From assembly GCA_051453625.1 (NCBI GenBank), contig JBOZIK010000001.1, positions 224,298,789 to 224,356,188 on the forward strand: DNA of 57,400 bases, read 5' to 3'. The notes under the pieces are model-generated. The model was given only the letters and a program-made list of their open reading frames with translations, had not been told where the DNA came from and did no database searches. Position numbers and translations under genes: made by a program. Numbering within the stretch: position 1 is the first letter of the stretch; every line of letters begins with the position of its first letter. Shown in pieces: positions 34,827 to 45,813 of this stretch. The DNA is from Welwitschia mirabilis. Lineage: Eukaryota; Gnetophyta; Gnetopsida; Welwitschiales.

Positions 34827-35699
34827 TTAATGACAACTAAATTTTCTTTTATGCTTTCCTAATTTTATGCTTCTTCTTAACCTATCCACTTCATGCAATT
34901 ATTTAGATAGCATGACATATTGTATAGTATGTAGGCATTTATCATCTTAAAAATTATACCACAATCTTTCTTTTTCCCTTTGTCATCAATAACTAGGGAG
35001 GAAGTGTAAAAACCAATAGAGGAATAAATAATTACTACAAGTATGTGATAAAAATATTGAAGAAAATATGATATCAATTTATTAGAAAATACATGATAAT
35101 ACCAATTAATATACGCAATATGAGACAATCAAGAAATGATCACATGACATAGTACCATAATTCCAAGATTAAAAATAGCTCACCCTTAATGTGTGAATCT
35201 TCTATAAAAATATAAGAAAAATAATATATCCTTAAAAAATCACATCTAGAGATGTCTAAACTATATAAGCACTCAAATCTAGGGAACATTGTTTATAATA
35301 AAATTTAAGACTAAAGGCACTACTAATAAGATTTAATTAAGCATAATATATTTTATAATGTAAGATTTAAATTATGCAAATAAAAGTACTTAGATCAATT
35401 TAAAAAAAAAATTCTAATGCTATTAGCTATAATGTTAGTATAGAAGAATAAAAATAGCACACTCATAGACATTATAGAAAGGAGCATATAATAATATAAA
35501 ATGTATAACATTATATCTACTAAAAATGTAAAGGTTTAGAACATTAAGCAAAGCTAAAGTAAATTTAAACATCGTTTAAGATAAATATTCCCTTAAGAAA
35601 AACACACTAAAGAAGTTCTTAAAAATAAGATAAAGGTGTAATTATTTTAAAATAAATTCATAAAAATGATAAATCATATATTTAAGAGAATGTCATCAA
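34827..35699 (-). other. Outer-element 3' internal region, no pol recognised
   Basis: About 0.87 kb between gag and PPT. The frame at 34,877-35,128 (83 codons) shows no copia domain. Nothing resembling integrase, RT or RNase H was found, in contrast to the inner element. Confidence 0.55.
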
Positions 35700-36390
35700 C
35701 AGATATTGTCTCTAACATTACTCAATCTATAATTAAAATATGGTATTTTAAGAATAAAGTAAAATTCTTTCATAGTACTAAACTTTCTAAAGAATTACTA
35801 TATCCATAAGATAACTTATCATGACCAAATCTATTGTAAAATGACATATATAATGTTTTATATTCTTTTTATCATAATGAAAAGAATAAGAGTAATGTTG
35901 GGCATCACCTTGTTTTGAGTTTTTACCAAATGAGTTGTTACCATTGGGAAATGAAGTCAACTTTTTAAATAAATTAAACACAAAGGTATATGAAGAAAAG
36001 TATCCAATACCACTTTTATTCAAATGTGATCTTTACTTTAAGAGCACCTTTATCATAATGCTTTTTGCTAGAGAAAACTTCAAAATAATATTATGTAATT
36101 TACTAATTTTATTTAATTGATATTTACTTTCATCTTCATTTTATTTAATAAGCCCTTAAATGTGGTTGATATCTTTTTTTATAATATGAAGTCATGTATA
36201 CCACCTATCTATTTACTAGATCAAGATAAATAAAGGTAGATTTCTCCTGTTCTTCTAGATCCTTAATAGCTTTCTTAAAAAGTAAATTTTCTTTTAAGAT
36301 GCTTTTGCTTTCTTGAAAGGGTTCTTGATATGCTTTCATTAGATCCTCATCTTGTTCATCATCATTGGTATCTACAACTTCATTAATCTC
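35700..36390 (-). pseudogene. Outer copia gag, C-terminal part
   Basis: The minus strand from 36,390 reads S-S-E-I-N-E-V-V-D-T-N-D-D-E-Q-D-E-D, then L-K-E-N-L-L-F-K-K-A-I-K-D-L-E-E. This is the acidic and then coiled-coil-like region typical of SIRE gag C-termini. At 36,023-35,787 it continues S-G-I-G-Y-F, and then Y-N-R-F-G-H-D-K-L-S-Y near 35,830 (in a shifted frame). This resembles the zinc-knuckle core C..C...GH....C with the cysteines lost. The upstream end abuts the inner LTR at 36,391. Confidence 0.7.
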
Positions 36391-36579
36391 TGAGGATTGT
36401 TGAACTTAGAGGGGAGGGATGAATGAGTTCCATCAAATAAAAATTTAAACCAATAATAGAATGAAATAGCATAATGAAAACATCCTATTAAGATAATGTG
36501 GTTTTCCGACCTGCATATGTTCATACATAGAGGATAGCTTCTACTCACACCTTTAGATTTATTGACCTATAACGAAATA

Positions 36580-36880
36580 GTGGTCTTTTTGTGCACCACT
36601 CCTCACAAGGTGGAACCCTCTTCCCTGTAATGAAATATTTGTTTTCATAGATGCACTATAAACCTTACAATAATGAGAGTCTTCTCACAAGGCATTACTC
36701 TCTTCCTTAAATGGAAATAGTGGTTTCCACAGGTGTATCATGAACCTTACAATAGTGAGAGTCTCCTTGCAAGGCACCACTCTCTTTCCGATAGGGAAAT
36801 ACTAGTTTTCACAAGTTCACCACAAACCTTACAATAGTAAGAGTATCCTCATAATGTTTCACTCACTTCCTCATAAGAAA
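36580..36880. repeat. Short tandem near-repeats in the inner LTR
   Basis: Units of about 80-90 bp recur, each with AACCTTACAATAGTGAGAGT, then CTCACAAGG or CTTGCAAGG, then CACTCTCTTCC and AAATAGTGGTTTTCACAGG. At least three or four units are seen here. A similar block lies at 46,000-46,340, with another copy after the gap at 46,573-46,760. Confidence 0.75.
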
Positions 36881-37190
36881 ATAATGGTTTTTTTGGCTTA
36901 ATAATAACATTATAATGAGTAAGTACTTAGATGTATTACCTCAAATGCACACCCATACAAGGGTTATTTTATAATGAGTAATCATTAATAATGAACTTAC
37001 AATATCATTCAATAATAAGATAGTCCAACAACATAGAACTGAAAATTACAATACAATAAGAAGTCTAAAAACTATAGCTTTGNNNNNNNNNNACTTGATA
37101 TCCTAATTATTCTCATCTTCATGAATGGAAAAAAAAATAATGTGTTAATGTATAATTTAACAGAGAATGATGAAATCAATGCAAGATCTT

Positions 37191-37765
37191 TTGCATAATT
37201 CTTTCTTTGATTTCTTTGAGAAGTTCCTCTCATTGTTTATTTGATCATTATGTGCTAAACATTCAGAAGTTATACTTTTATTGAACTGTCAAAATCTCTG
37301 ATTTGTTTTATGACATCAAGCCTTTATATGATTGAAGAGGATCTAGCTATTTGATCTTGAAACGTTATTCCTTTAACTTTATAATTACTATGTAATGGGT
37401 AGTAACCTTCTAGGAATTNNNNNNNNNNNNNNNNNNNNNNNNNNNNNNNNNNNNNNNNNNNNNNNNNNNNNNNNNNNNNNNNNNNNNNNNNNNNNNNNNN
37501 NNNNNNNNNNNNNNNNNNTTGCATAATTCTTTCTTTTATTTCTTTGAGAAGTTCCTCTCACTTGTGCAATCATTGTTATAAGATTTATTTAATCATTATG
37601 TATCAAACATTCAGAAGTTGCATTTTTGTTGAACTGCCAAAATCTCTAATTTGCTTTATGACATCAAGCCTTTATACGAATGAAGAGGATCTAGCTATTT
37701 AATCTTGAAAGGGTATTCCTTTAACTTTATAATTACTATGTAATGGTAGTAACCTTATAGGCATT
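37191..37765. repeat. Gap-flanking duplication in inner 3' LTR
   Basis: Copy 1 is 37,191-37,418 and copy 2 is 37,519-37,765, around 100 N. Both start TTGCATAATTCTTTC. Copy 2 has an extra segment of about 20 bp (CTTGTGCAATCATTGTTATA region). Confidence 0.85.
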
Positions 37766-38333
37766 GAGTGCATATCTTCTTTTTTGATTGATGTGAACTT
37801 TGATCTAAGACATCTTCACATTTGTAAATGTCTATTAATAGTTAGATGTCTTCAATGAACTTGTCTAGATTGTGATAAAACTTGCTTTATGTAATTCTTG
37901 GGCCTCTATGGTAATGAATCCATGATGTACAAGTTGATAAATTACCTCAGACATATTCAAATTGACTATGTTGCTTATTTCAACTTAGTGTAAATGTTTT
38001 CAATCATGTAGACATCTTTATTTGTGTCAAGCTCAAATTTTAGCATAGTCATATTTGATGATGTCATCATTTTTTAGCTTGTAACTTGAATTCTAGTACA
38101 TCTGAGACACCTTCAACTTCTTAAATGTCTTTACCAAAGACATCTTCCATTCTGTAGATGTCTTCAAACTATTGATTTTGCATTTCAACATCTGATCCTT
38201 TTTATAAGAAATCATCTTTAAAGATTCATTATTGTCTAATGATTATCAGGGTCTGATGATCTTTGTAATCACCTATCTACATAATAATACAAAATATTTG
38301 AAAGTGGAATTATCAAAACTAGATTTACCAACA

Positions 38334-38350
38334 ATCTCCCTCTTTTTGAT
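38334..38350 (-). other. Polypurine tract of inner copia element
   Basis: The minus strand reads ATCAAAAAGAGGGAGAT directly before TGTTGG, the LTR start, a very typical SIRE PPT. The duplicate at 39,746-39,762 reads ATCAAAAAGGGGGAGAT, the unmutated form. Confidence 0.85.
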
Positions 38351-39745
38351 GATGTTTGAAACTTGGCAAATCTCATTAGTACAATCTCATTCAATTAACT
38401 AGAAAATAGATGCTCATAATCAAGAGAAATGCACATAACCAATTTTGCAATGATACTTGAAAAGCATGATATTAATCACTTAAATAAAGGAACAAAGAAA
38501 ATTCATAAAACATGAGTAATCAAATAAAGGCATAAAGACAATTCATAAAACATGATATTATCCATTAAAATAAGCATTAAGTATGTAGAGAATAAAGGCA
38601 AAAAATATTTAACAATTCTAATAAGAGATAATAAAATTAAAATTAAATCATAGTATTTAAATTGTACCAATAAAAGAGTGTGCTAGCAAATAGTAATAAT
38701 AGAAATAATTGATGATATGAATGTCTATAAAAATAATAAGAGTGATCATTAACAACAATGATGACACTCATGGATCCATCCAATATCTTAAAGATAAGAG
38801 CTCTATGTCCAACAGGATTTCCCCTAGCTAATGTACTCAACTAAATACCACTAATCTACCCAACTAGATGCAACTAATCTATCACTAATTTCCTAAATGT
38901 TCTTCCCCCTTTTGGATATCAAATAAAAGGATTTAATCATAAAGAGTGGAGTAATATGTGCTANNNNNNNNNNNNNNNNNNNNNNNNNNNNNNNNNNNNN
39001 NNNNNNNNNNNNNNNNNNNNNNNNNNNNNNNNNNNNNNNNNNNNNNNNNNNNNNNNNNNNNNNGTTTTATTACATCAAGCCTTTATATGATTGAAGAGGA
39101 TCTATCTATTTGATCTTGAAACGTTATTCATTTAACTTTATAATTACTATGTAATGGGTAGTAACCTTCTAGGAATTTAGTGCATATCTTTCTTTTTGGT
39201 TGATGTGAAATTTAATCTAAGACATCTTCACATTTGTAGATGTCTACTAATATTTAGATGTCTTTAATGAACTTGTCTAGATTTTGATGAAACTTTCTCT
39301 ATGTAATTCTTGGGCATCTATGATCATGAATCCATGATGTACAAGTTGATAAATTACCTTGAACATATCCAAATTGACTACGTTGCTTATTTCATCTTAG
39401 TGTAGATGTTTTCAATCATGTAGACATCTTTATTTGTGTCGAGCTCAAATTTTAGCATAGTTATCTTTGATGATGTAGTCATTTTTTAGCTTGTGACTTG
39501 AATTATAGTACATCTGAGACACCTTCAACTTCTTAAATGTCTTTACCAGAGACATCTTCCATTCTATAGATGTCTTTAAACTATTGATTTTGCATTACAA
39601 CATCTGATCCTTTTTATAAGAAATCATCTTTGAAGATTCATTATTATCTAATGCTTATCAGGGTCTGATAATCTTTATAATCACCTATCTACATAATAAC
39701 ACAAAATATTTGAAAGTGAAATTATCAAAACTAGATTTACCAACA

Positions 39746-39762
39746 ATCTCCCCCTTTTTGAT
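39746..39762 (-). other. Polypurine tract, duplicate copy
   Basis: ATCAAAAAGGGGGAGAT on the minus strand, followed by TGTTGG. It differs from the left copy by one transition. Confidence 0.8.
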
Positions 39763-40376
39763 GATGTTTGAAACTTGTCAAATCTTGTTAGTACAATCTC
39801 ATTCGATCAACTAGAAAATAGATGCTCATAATTAAGAGAAATGCACATAACTAATTTTGCAATGATACTTGAAAAGCATGATATTAATCACTTAAATAAT
39901 AGATAAATATACATAGATATACCACTTGAGTAATCAAACAAAGGCACAAAGACAATTCATAAAACACGATATTATCCATTCAAATAAGCATTAAGTATGT
40001 AGAAAATAAGGCACAAAATATTTAACAATTCCAATAAGACATCATAAAATTAAAATTAAATCATGGTATTTAACTTGTACCAATAAAAGAATGTGCTAGT
40101 AAATAGTAATAATAGAAATAACAGATGATATGAATGTCTATAAAAATAATAAGAGTGATCATCAACAACAATGACGACACTGATGAATACATCCAATATC
40201 TTAAATATTAGAGTTCTATGTCCAACAAGATTTTCCCTAGTTGATGTACCCAAATAAATGCCACTAATCTACCCAACTGGATGCAACTGATCTATCAATA
40301 ATTTCCCAAATGTTCTTCCCCCTTTTGGATATTAAATAAAAGGATTTAATTACAAAGAGTGGAGTAATATGTGCTA

Positions 40377-40871
40377 TCTTATTTTTCATCACTATAGATG
40401 TGAGCTCTCAAATTCTACTTCTAGATATTACCTTTTCTATGATGTACTAAGAGCTTGATGCTATCCTTTTACCTATGCCTCTATGAAGGCTTAGTACTCC
40501 CCTTGAGCCTATGCCTCAACTCCATATAATTCTTTTAAGATAAGCACTTATTGAGTGAAGACTTGAAAATGAGCATTAATGGTCTCTTTTCCAAAATAGA
40601 AAGGGTTAAAACCCAAGGTTTTTGGTGCATTTTATTTTTTACAATAGTACAACTAAGATGTCTAAGACATCTACTCCAAGACATATATGAATTTAAATAT
40701 GCCTCTATGATCGACATCTACAAAACTAAGAACATCTGTAATGAAATTTTCTAAAACATTGAAATATTTTATGAATAAAAAATTATAATAATAATAATTT
40801 AAAAAAGTAAAATAACAAGCACATGATTTAACGTTTACTACTACCTCTAACTATAATCTCANNNNNNNNNN
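40377..40871 (-). other. Inner copia 3' untranslated region
   Basis: It lies between the end of RNase H and the duplicated PPT region. The overlapping frames on both strands at 40,535-40,754 match no domain. A 10-N gap is at 40,862-40,871. Confidence 0.5.
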
Positions 40872-41681
40872 TATTATCTATTTACTTACCCGATTGTGTA
40901 AGGATTAATTCCTAAGTTCTTGCATAGCTCTACATATCTTTAAATACTTAAAGGTTTTGTGAACACATTCATAAGTTGATCATCTGTACTAAGCTATTGC
41001 ATTATAATATCTTTGTTTTGAATATGTTCTCTAAGAAAGTGATGTCAAATCTCTGTTCTTGGTTCTTGAGTGTTGTATAGAATTCTTTGATATATTAATG
41101 GTTCTCTTCTTGTTATAATAAATAGGAATACTNNNNNNNNNNNNNNNNNNNNNNNNNNNNNNNNNNNNNNNNNNNNNNNNNNNNNNNNNNNNNNNNNNNN
41201 NNNNNNNNNNNNNNNNNNNNNNNNNNNNNNNNNNNNNNNNNNNNNNNNNNNNNNNNNNNNNNNNNNNNNNNNNNNNNNNNNNNNNNNNNNNNNNNNNNNN
41301 NNNNNNNNNNNNNNNNNNNNNNNNNNNNNNNNNNNNNNNNNNNNNNNNNNNNNNNNNNNNNNNNNNNNNNNNNNNNNNNNNNNNNNNNNNNNNNNNNNNN
41401 NNNTGAAAATTTAAATGATATTATATGTTTACTTACTTGATTGTGTAAGGATCAATTCCTAAGTTCTTGCATAGCTCTACATATCTTTAAATACTTAAAG
41501 GTTTTGTGAACACATTCATAAGTTAGTCATCTGTACTAAGGTATTACATTTTAATATCTTTGTTTTGAATATTTTCTCTAAGAAAGTGATGTCAAATCTT
41601 AATTTGCTTGGTTCTTGAGTGCTGTATAGGATTCTTTGATATATTAATGATTCTATTATTATTATAATAAATAGGAATACT
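40872..41681. repeat. Flanking duplication of RNase H around 271 N
   Basis: Copy 1 is 40,872-41,132 and copy 2 is about 41,421-41,681. Both code for the same RNase H end on the minus strand. Confidence 0.85.
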
Positions 41682-41900
41682 ATCCATGAAGATTTCAAAA
41701 TCCTTTAATGTTTGCTTCATCCATAGAATTTATTCATAGCAAATTCTAGCTATAATGTACTCAGACTTAACTATAGATAGAGTGGTTGAGTTATGCTTTT
41801 TACTACTCTAAGAAATCAAGCATTGCCCAAGTAAAAATCATGTTACACAAGTACTTCTATTATCATCTTTTCATCCCATCCAATCTACATCACAATACCC
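40885..41900 (-). pseudogene. Inner copia RNase H, decayed
   Basis: The minus strand from about 41,900 reads W-D-E-K-D-D-N-R-S-T-C, F-L-L-G-Q-C-L-I-S, S-S-K-K-H-N-S-T-T-L-S, S-E-Y-I-I-A and L-W-M-K-Q-T-L-K-D-F. It then reads S-I-P-I-Y-Y-N, I-N-I-S-K-N, I-Q-H-S-R-T-K and, in copy 1, L-C-K-N-L-G-I-N-P-Y-T-I-G. These follow the copia RNase H order 'DWAG..DDRRST..FFLG..ISWSSKKQ..VALST.EAEY.A ... IYCDN.SAI.ISKNP..HSRTKHI'. The C-terminal part is doubled by the gap. Confidence 0.85.
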
Positions 41901-42298
41901 TACTAGATTAAGGTAGGCATTCTAAGATCATTTTAATAACCTGCATAAATCCCTATACTTAACATAATATCTAGTCTACTATCTATAAGGTATAATATAT
42001 TATCAATAATACCTCTATATATCTTCTGATCCACCTTCTTATCNNNNNNNNNNNNNNNNNNNNNNNNNNNNNNNNNNNNNNNNNNNNNNNNNNNNNNNNN
42101 NNNNNNNNNNNNNNNNNNNNNNNNNNNNNNNNNNNNNNNNNNNATCGCAATACCCTACCAGATTAAGGTAGGAGTTCTAAGATCACTTTACTAACCTATA
42201 CAAATCCTTACACTTAACATAATATCTAGTCTACTAGCTATAAGGTATAATATATTATTAACAATACCTCTATATAGCTTTTGATCCACCTTCTTATC
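41889..42298. repeat. Gap-flanking duplication (155 bp) in the RT-RNase H connection
   Basis: Copy 1 is 41,889-42,043 and copy 2 is 42,144-42,298, around 100 N. The lengths are equal with few differences. Confidence 0.88.
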
Positions 42299-43060
42299 AT
42301 TTTTATCTTTATCTAATTTGGTGTTTTGATTCATAGAAGTGTCCTTACCTTTGTAATTCTATAAACCATATTTGATTAGCAAATTTTTGATATATTCAGC
42401 TTGTAAAATAAATGCACCTTGCTTATCTTACACAACTTGAAGTTCAAAGAAGTTGCTCATTTCTCCTATAAGACTCATTTCAAACTCATCATGCATAATC
42501 TTAGCAAATATCTTACATAAGGATTCATTAGTAGCACCAAAGATAATATCTTCTACATAAGTTTAAATAATAATAAAATCTTTACCATTATGTTTAATGA
42601 ATGAAGTTATATCTAATGTATTGCTTTAAAACCATTTTCCATTAGATGATTTAAATGTTTCTCATACCAAGCTTTAAGACTTATTTGAAATTATATAGAG
42701 CCTTTTTTAATTTATAAAATGATCAAATCTTTTGAGAGTCAGTGGGACCATCTGGTTGTTTAACATATACTTCTTCTTTAAGATTTCCATTTAGGAATGC
42801 ATTCTTAACATCCATTTCATAAAGTTTGAACTCTTTTATATAAGAAAAAGGCTAGAATCATTCTTATTGATTTCATATAAACCACGGGAGAAAAGGTTTT
42901 TTCAAATTTAGTTTATTCTTGTTGATTGTGACCTTTAGCTACTAATCTTACTTTATTGGTCATTACATTATCATGTTTATCTATCAGGTTTCTAAAAATC
43001 CACTTAGTGCTAATAAATGATCTATTAGATTATTTTTGAGTGAGTTTCCAAATGTTACAT
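41900..43060 (-). pseudogene. Inner copia reverse transcriptase, decayed
   Basis: From the minus strand: W-I-F-R-N-L-I-D near 43,010, [29 protein letters not shown] and E-V-Y-V-K-Q-P. Next come L-K-K-A-L-Y and W-Y-E-K-H-L near 42,700. The active-site block T-Y-V-E-D-I-I-F-G-A-T at 42,565-42,530 then leads to F-E-M-S-L-I-G-E-M and F-I-L-Q-A-E-Y-I-K-N-L-L. The catalytic YVDD has become YVED. Several stops and frameshifts are present, so no product is expected. Confidence 0.88.
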
Positions 43061-43548
43061 CTTTCAAATTGATTTAGTTTTTCTAGCATGGAAACCATCC
43101 AATGTTCATCATTTTTAACTTCCTTGAAAGTTTTTGGTTTAACGTATGAGATATAAGTTGCATAAACATAGAATTCTCTAGTATGAATTCTAGTTTGAAT
43201 ATCTCCATATGAACTTCCTATAATGTTACTAATATAGTGACTTTACTTTAGGCTAATCATGGTTGAAATATTTTCCTTTTTGTTTCTTCTTTTTCTTTCT
43301 CACTATTTGATTAAACTTGAAGATGATTAGATGATTGATGAAATTGCACTAAAGTATAATCATCTTCCACATTTACATAATAGTTAACTTAATATCATTT
43401 ATTTTGATATTTATAGTTTCCTTAACTGCATGAGTTCTATTATTGTATATCCTATAAGCCTTAAGACCATAAAATATCTTAGAAAAATCCCTCCATCAAC
43501 TTTTAAGTCAAATTTTCTCAAATTTTCCTTTTCATTCAAAATAAAAAA
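43061..43548 (-). pseudogene. Integrase-RT linker of inner copia
   Basis: A degenerate acidic linker between integrase and RT, with stops. The fragment F-Y-G-L-K-A-Y-R-I-Y-N-N-R-T near 43,465-43,425 resembles 'KAYRVYNKRT..VEES.NV.FDE'. A 10-N gap is at 43,549-43,558. Confidence 0.6.
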
Positions 43549-43558
43549 NNNNNNNNNN

Positions 43559-44150
43559 ATATGCAATAAGTTTTTAACCTAATAATAGCCCATAAGAAGT
43601 CTTAAAATTAAATCTTCTTACTAGAACCTTATTTGAAACATAACAAGCTACATTGATTGCTTCTATCCAAAAATAATATGGTATCTTTTTGTAATGCATC
43701 ATTGTTCTAGGCATTTTGTTAAGAACCTTGTGTTTTCTTTCAGCCACTTCATTTTGTTGGGGAGTACTTGAAGTAGAAAAATAATGTAAAATATCAAATT
43801 ATTCACAAAATTCTCTAAACCTTACATTTTTAAATTCTGTGCTATTATTACTTATTATTATTTTTGTCTTGTATTCCTTGTGATTTTGTAATTAGATACA
43901 CAACTTAAAAAAAGCATTAAAATCCTCATCCTTATATGCAAGGGAGTCTATTCACATAAATCGAGAAAAATCATCTATAACTATTAAATAATACCTTTTC
44001 TTACCTAAGCTTTTTATAGATGAAGAATCAATAATGTCTAAATGTAAGAGATCTAATGGACATTCGATCGAGATAGTATTTTTCTTATTGAATTTTACCT
44101 TTATTTGTTTTTTTTTTCTAGCATGCTTCATAGATTCAATTCTCAATGTT
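43559..44150 (-). pseudogene. Inner copia integrase, decayed
   Basis: The minus frame 44,146-43,952 gives P-L-D-L-L-H-L-D-I-I, then G-K-K-R-Y-Y-L-I-V-I-D-D-F-S-R-F, the first catalytic Asp region of the DDE core. It continues I-I-S-N-N-S-T-E-F-K-N, where the second catalytic Asp (SDNG/SDHG) is Asn. Next are S-T-P-Q-Q-N-E-V-A-E-R-K-H, which carries the Glu region, and W-I-E-A-I-N-V-A-C-Y near 43,650. Order and spacing fit copia integrase. Confidence 0.88.
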
Positions 44151-44154
44151 TTTA

Positions 44155-44610
44155 AACTTGAGAAGGCATCTTACCATTTTCTTTAAATATATTATTTTAA
44201 GAAGATCTTTGCTCATGTGATCAAGCTTCCTATGTCATAGCTCTGCTTTATCTGTTCTACTAAGAAAACACTTAATTTCATTATTAGGTATATCTTATAA
44301 ATTATTAATATAAACTTTTGATTTCCTTACACNNNNNNNNNNNNNNNNNNNNNNNNNNNNNNNNNNNNNNNNNNNNNNNNNNNNNNNNNNNNNNNNNNNN
44401 NNNNNNNNNNNNNNNNNNNNNNNNNNNNNNNNAACTTGAGAAGACCTCTTACCATTTTCTTTAAAGATATTATTTTAAGAAGATCTTTGCTTATGTGACC
44501 AAGCTTCCTATGTCATAGAGCTGCTTCATCTGTTCTACTAAGAAAAAATTTAATTCCATTATTAGGTATATCTTATAAATTAGTAATATAAACTTTTGAT
44601 TTCCTTACAC
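44155..44610. repeat. Gap-flanking duplication (178 bp) in the pre-integrase region
   Basis: Copy 1 is 44,155-44,332 and copy 2 is 44,433-44,610, around 100 N. The minus strand of both reads R-K-L-D-H-M-S-K-D-L-L-K, the GAG_pre-integrase zinc-binding segment (family 'LWHRRLGH'). Confidence 0.88.
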
Positions 44611-44930
44611 CAACAAATAAAACTTTCATATATCTTTACTCTTTAATAACTCAATCATCTTTTGTAAATGTAATAAAAAATTTACATCATAGAGTTGTCT
44701 TACAATTAAGAGATGCTATTACAAATCTCATACCAAAAATACATCTTATACCCTAGGTAGATTACATCCACTAATGGTATTAATACCTTTAATTAATGCT
44801 TTTGTGTTATCTCTAAAAGTTACAACTCCTTTATCTTACTCCACCAAGGTGGGGAAGCTAGATTTCTCTTTAGTCATGTGTCTTAAGCATTCACTGTCAA
44901 CATATTAAGTGTGCTTCTTTACTGGTTTAG
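44155..44930 (-). pseudogene. Inner copia protease and pre-integrase region, decayed
   Basis: About 44,905-44,780 reads Y-V-D-S-E-C-L-R-H-M-T-K-E-K-S and G-V-V-T-F-R-D-N-T-K. This is the copia protease signature 'WYVDSGCSRHMTG...VTFGDN'. The catalytic D-S-G is D-S-E. Downstream, H-R-K-L-D-H-M-S-K-D-L is the pre-integrase motif, present twice because of the gap duplication. Confidence 0.85.
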
Positions 44931-45313
44931 ATTATATTTAGGCTAAAAGAGCTATTTTTTATTTTGGTACTCATATCTTTCTTAGTTTCTCCTACACCAA
45001 ATTTTATACCAATCTGCTAGGCCTATTTGCATTATTAGTGTAATACCTATTTTTGAACTTTAATGGGTACTTATATTGATAGTGATCTATATTATGATAA
45101 TAATAATAGATAATACTATTTTTAAATATTAAATGTTCATACCTTGGCATATAATTCTATTTGTTAAATAAATAATTTGAAATGCTAGTTGTAGCTTCAT
45201 TATGTCCCGAGCCACTCTCGTCATCTGAAAATCTACATTTCCCTAGCATAATATTCATTGTGTCCTTTTCTTGGATAAATTTTTCATTGTATCTTCTTTA
45301 AATTTGATAGTTC

Positions 45314-45670
45314 CTATTTTACATGCTCCAAATCATATGTTAGTCTAATAACCTTAGCTTCAAAATCTAAGTTTCTAAAAAATAGTTTAATGCAAGCATT
45401 ATTTTCTTTTCCATAAGCTTCTTTACAAGTATGAAGTAAATTTTTCATCTTAGTACATAATTTTTGTAGTTTAACAAACTCTTCAAAAATTAAAAAGTAC
45501 CTTTCTTGAATACTCATACCTGTATCATCTTCACTTCCTGAATCATCCTCTTCTTGCATTTTGTTTTCTTCTTTTTGAGAATGTATGATGGTTATGAGTA
45601 AAGAATGAGTTTCTTCATCAGACATATTTTGTATATCCTTAATTTTTATTTTGTTAAGTCTAAAGCTCAT
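45314..45670 (-). pseudogene. Inner copia gag, C-terminal fragment
   Basis: A 118-codon frame with an acidic segment (E-E-D-D-S-G-S-E-D-D) and a coiled-coil-like stretch, typical of SIRE gag upstream of the zinc knuckle/protease. The conserved gag N-terminus lies only about 60 bp upstream: near 45,740-45,670 the minus strand reads R-P-L-L-F-D-W-I-N-Y-T-Y-W-K-T-R-I. The UBN2-type gag core that should separate the two is absent, so gag carries a large in-element deletion. It is the longest open frame without N in the window. Confidence 0.78.
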
Positions 45671-45760
45671 GACACCATAAGATAATTTGTATTCTTGTCT
45701 TCCAATAGGTGTAGTTTATCCAATCAAAGAGCAGAGGTCTAATGCATGTCATTCCTTTCA
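45671..45760 (-). pseudogene. Inner copia gag, N-terminal fragment
   Basis: The minus strand codes for R-P-L-L-F-D-W-I-N-Y-T-Y-W-K-T-R-I, matching the SIRE-type gag start 'RPPLFDGTNY.YWK.RM'. It starts about 45 bp after the PBS and breaks off into the C-terminal fragment. Confidence 0.7.
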
Positions 45761-45799
45761 TTGCTCACTCAAGGAAGTTACTCTTTTTTATGAGGACCT

Positions 45800-45811
45800 A
45801 CTTTGATACTA
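45800..45811 (-). other. Primer-binding site of inner copia element
   Basis: The minus strand reads TAGTATCAAAGT against the iMet-type TGGTATCAGAGC (nine of twelve). It is two bases from the LTR edge TGAGGAT (plus strand), and followed in element orientation by AGGTCCTCA, a common copia leader. Confidence 0.75.
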
Positions 45812-45813
45812 CT

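Larger units (their letters stand above)
36391..38333 (-). repeat. 3' LTR of inner copia element
   Basis: It begins TGAGGATTGTTGAAC and ends ACCAACA on the plus strand, followed by the PPT. It is homologous to 45,814-48,995. It carries repeated AGACATCT / AGATGTCT words and a block of near-repeats with AACCTTACAATAGTGAGAGT and CTCACAAGG around 36,590-36,860. Length is inflated by a 100-N gap and its duplicate; a 10-N gap lies at 37,083. Confidence 0.8.
37651..40376. repeat. Gap-flanking duplication of LTR end, PPT and 3' leader (1.31 kb)
   Basis: Copy 1 is 37,651-38,963 and copy 2 is 39,064-40,376, around 100 N. Both include the last part of the 3' LTR, the PPT and about 600 bp beyond. They end at the same GAGTGGAGTAATATGTGCTA. 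The paired minus frames at 38,643-38,840 and 40,056-40,253 are duplicates of one non-conserved frame. Confidence 0.9.

Noticed and set aside
36580-36880. CRISPR-like array
   Set aside because: Repeat units are long, imperfect and inside an LTR of a plant retrotransposon; there is no regular spacer structure or cas gene.
38643-40253. Pair of similar 65-codon minus frames read as a gene duplication
   Set aside because: Both lie in a gap-flanking duplicate of the same non-coding segment; conservation is due to the duplication itself.
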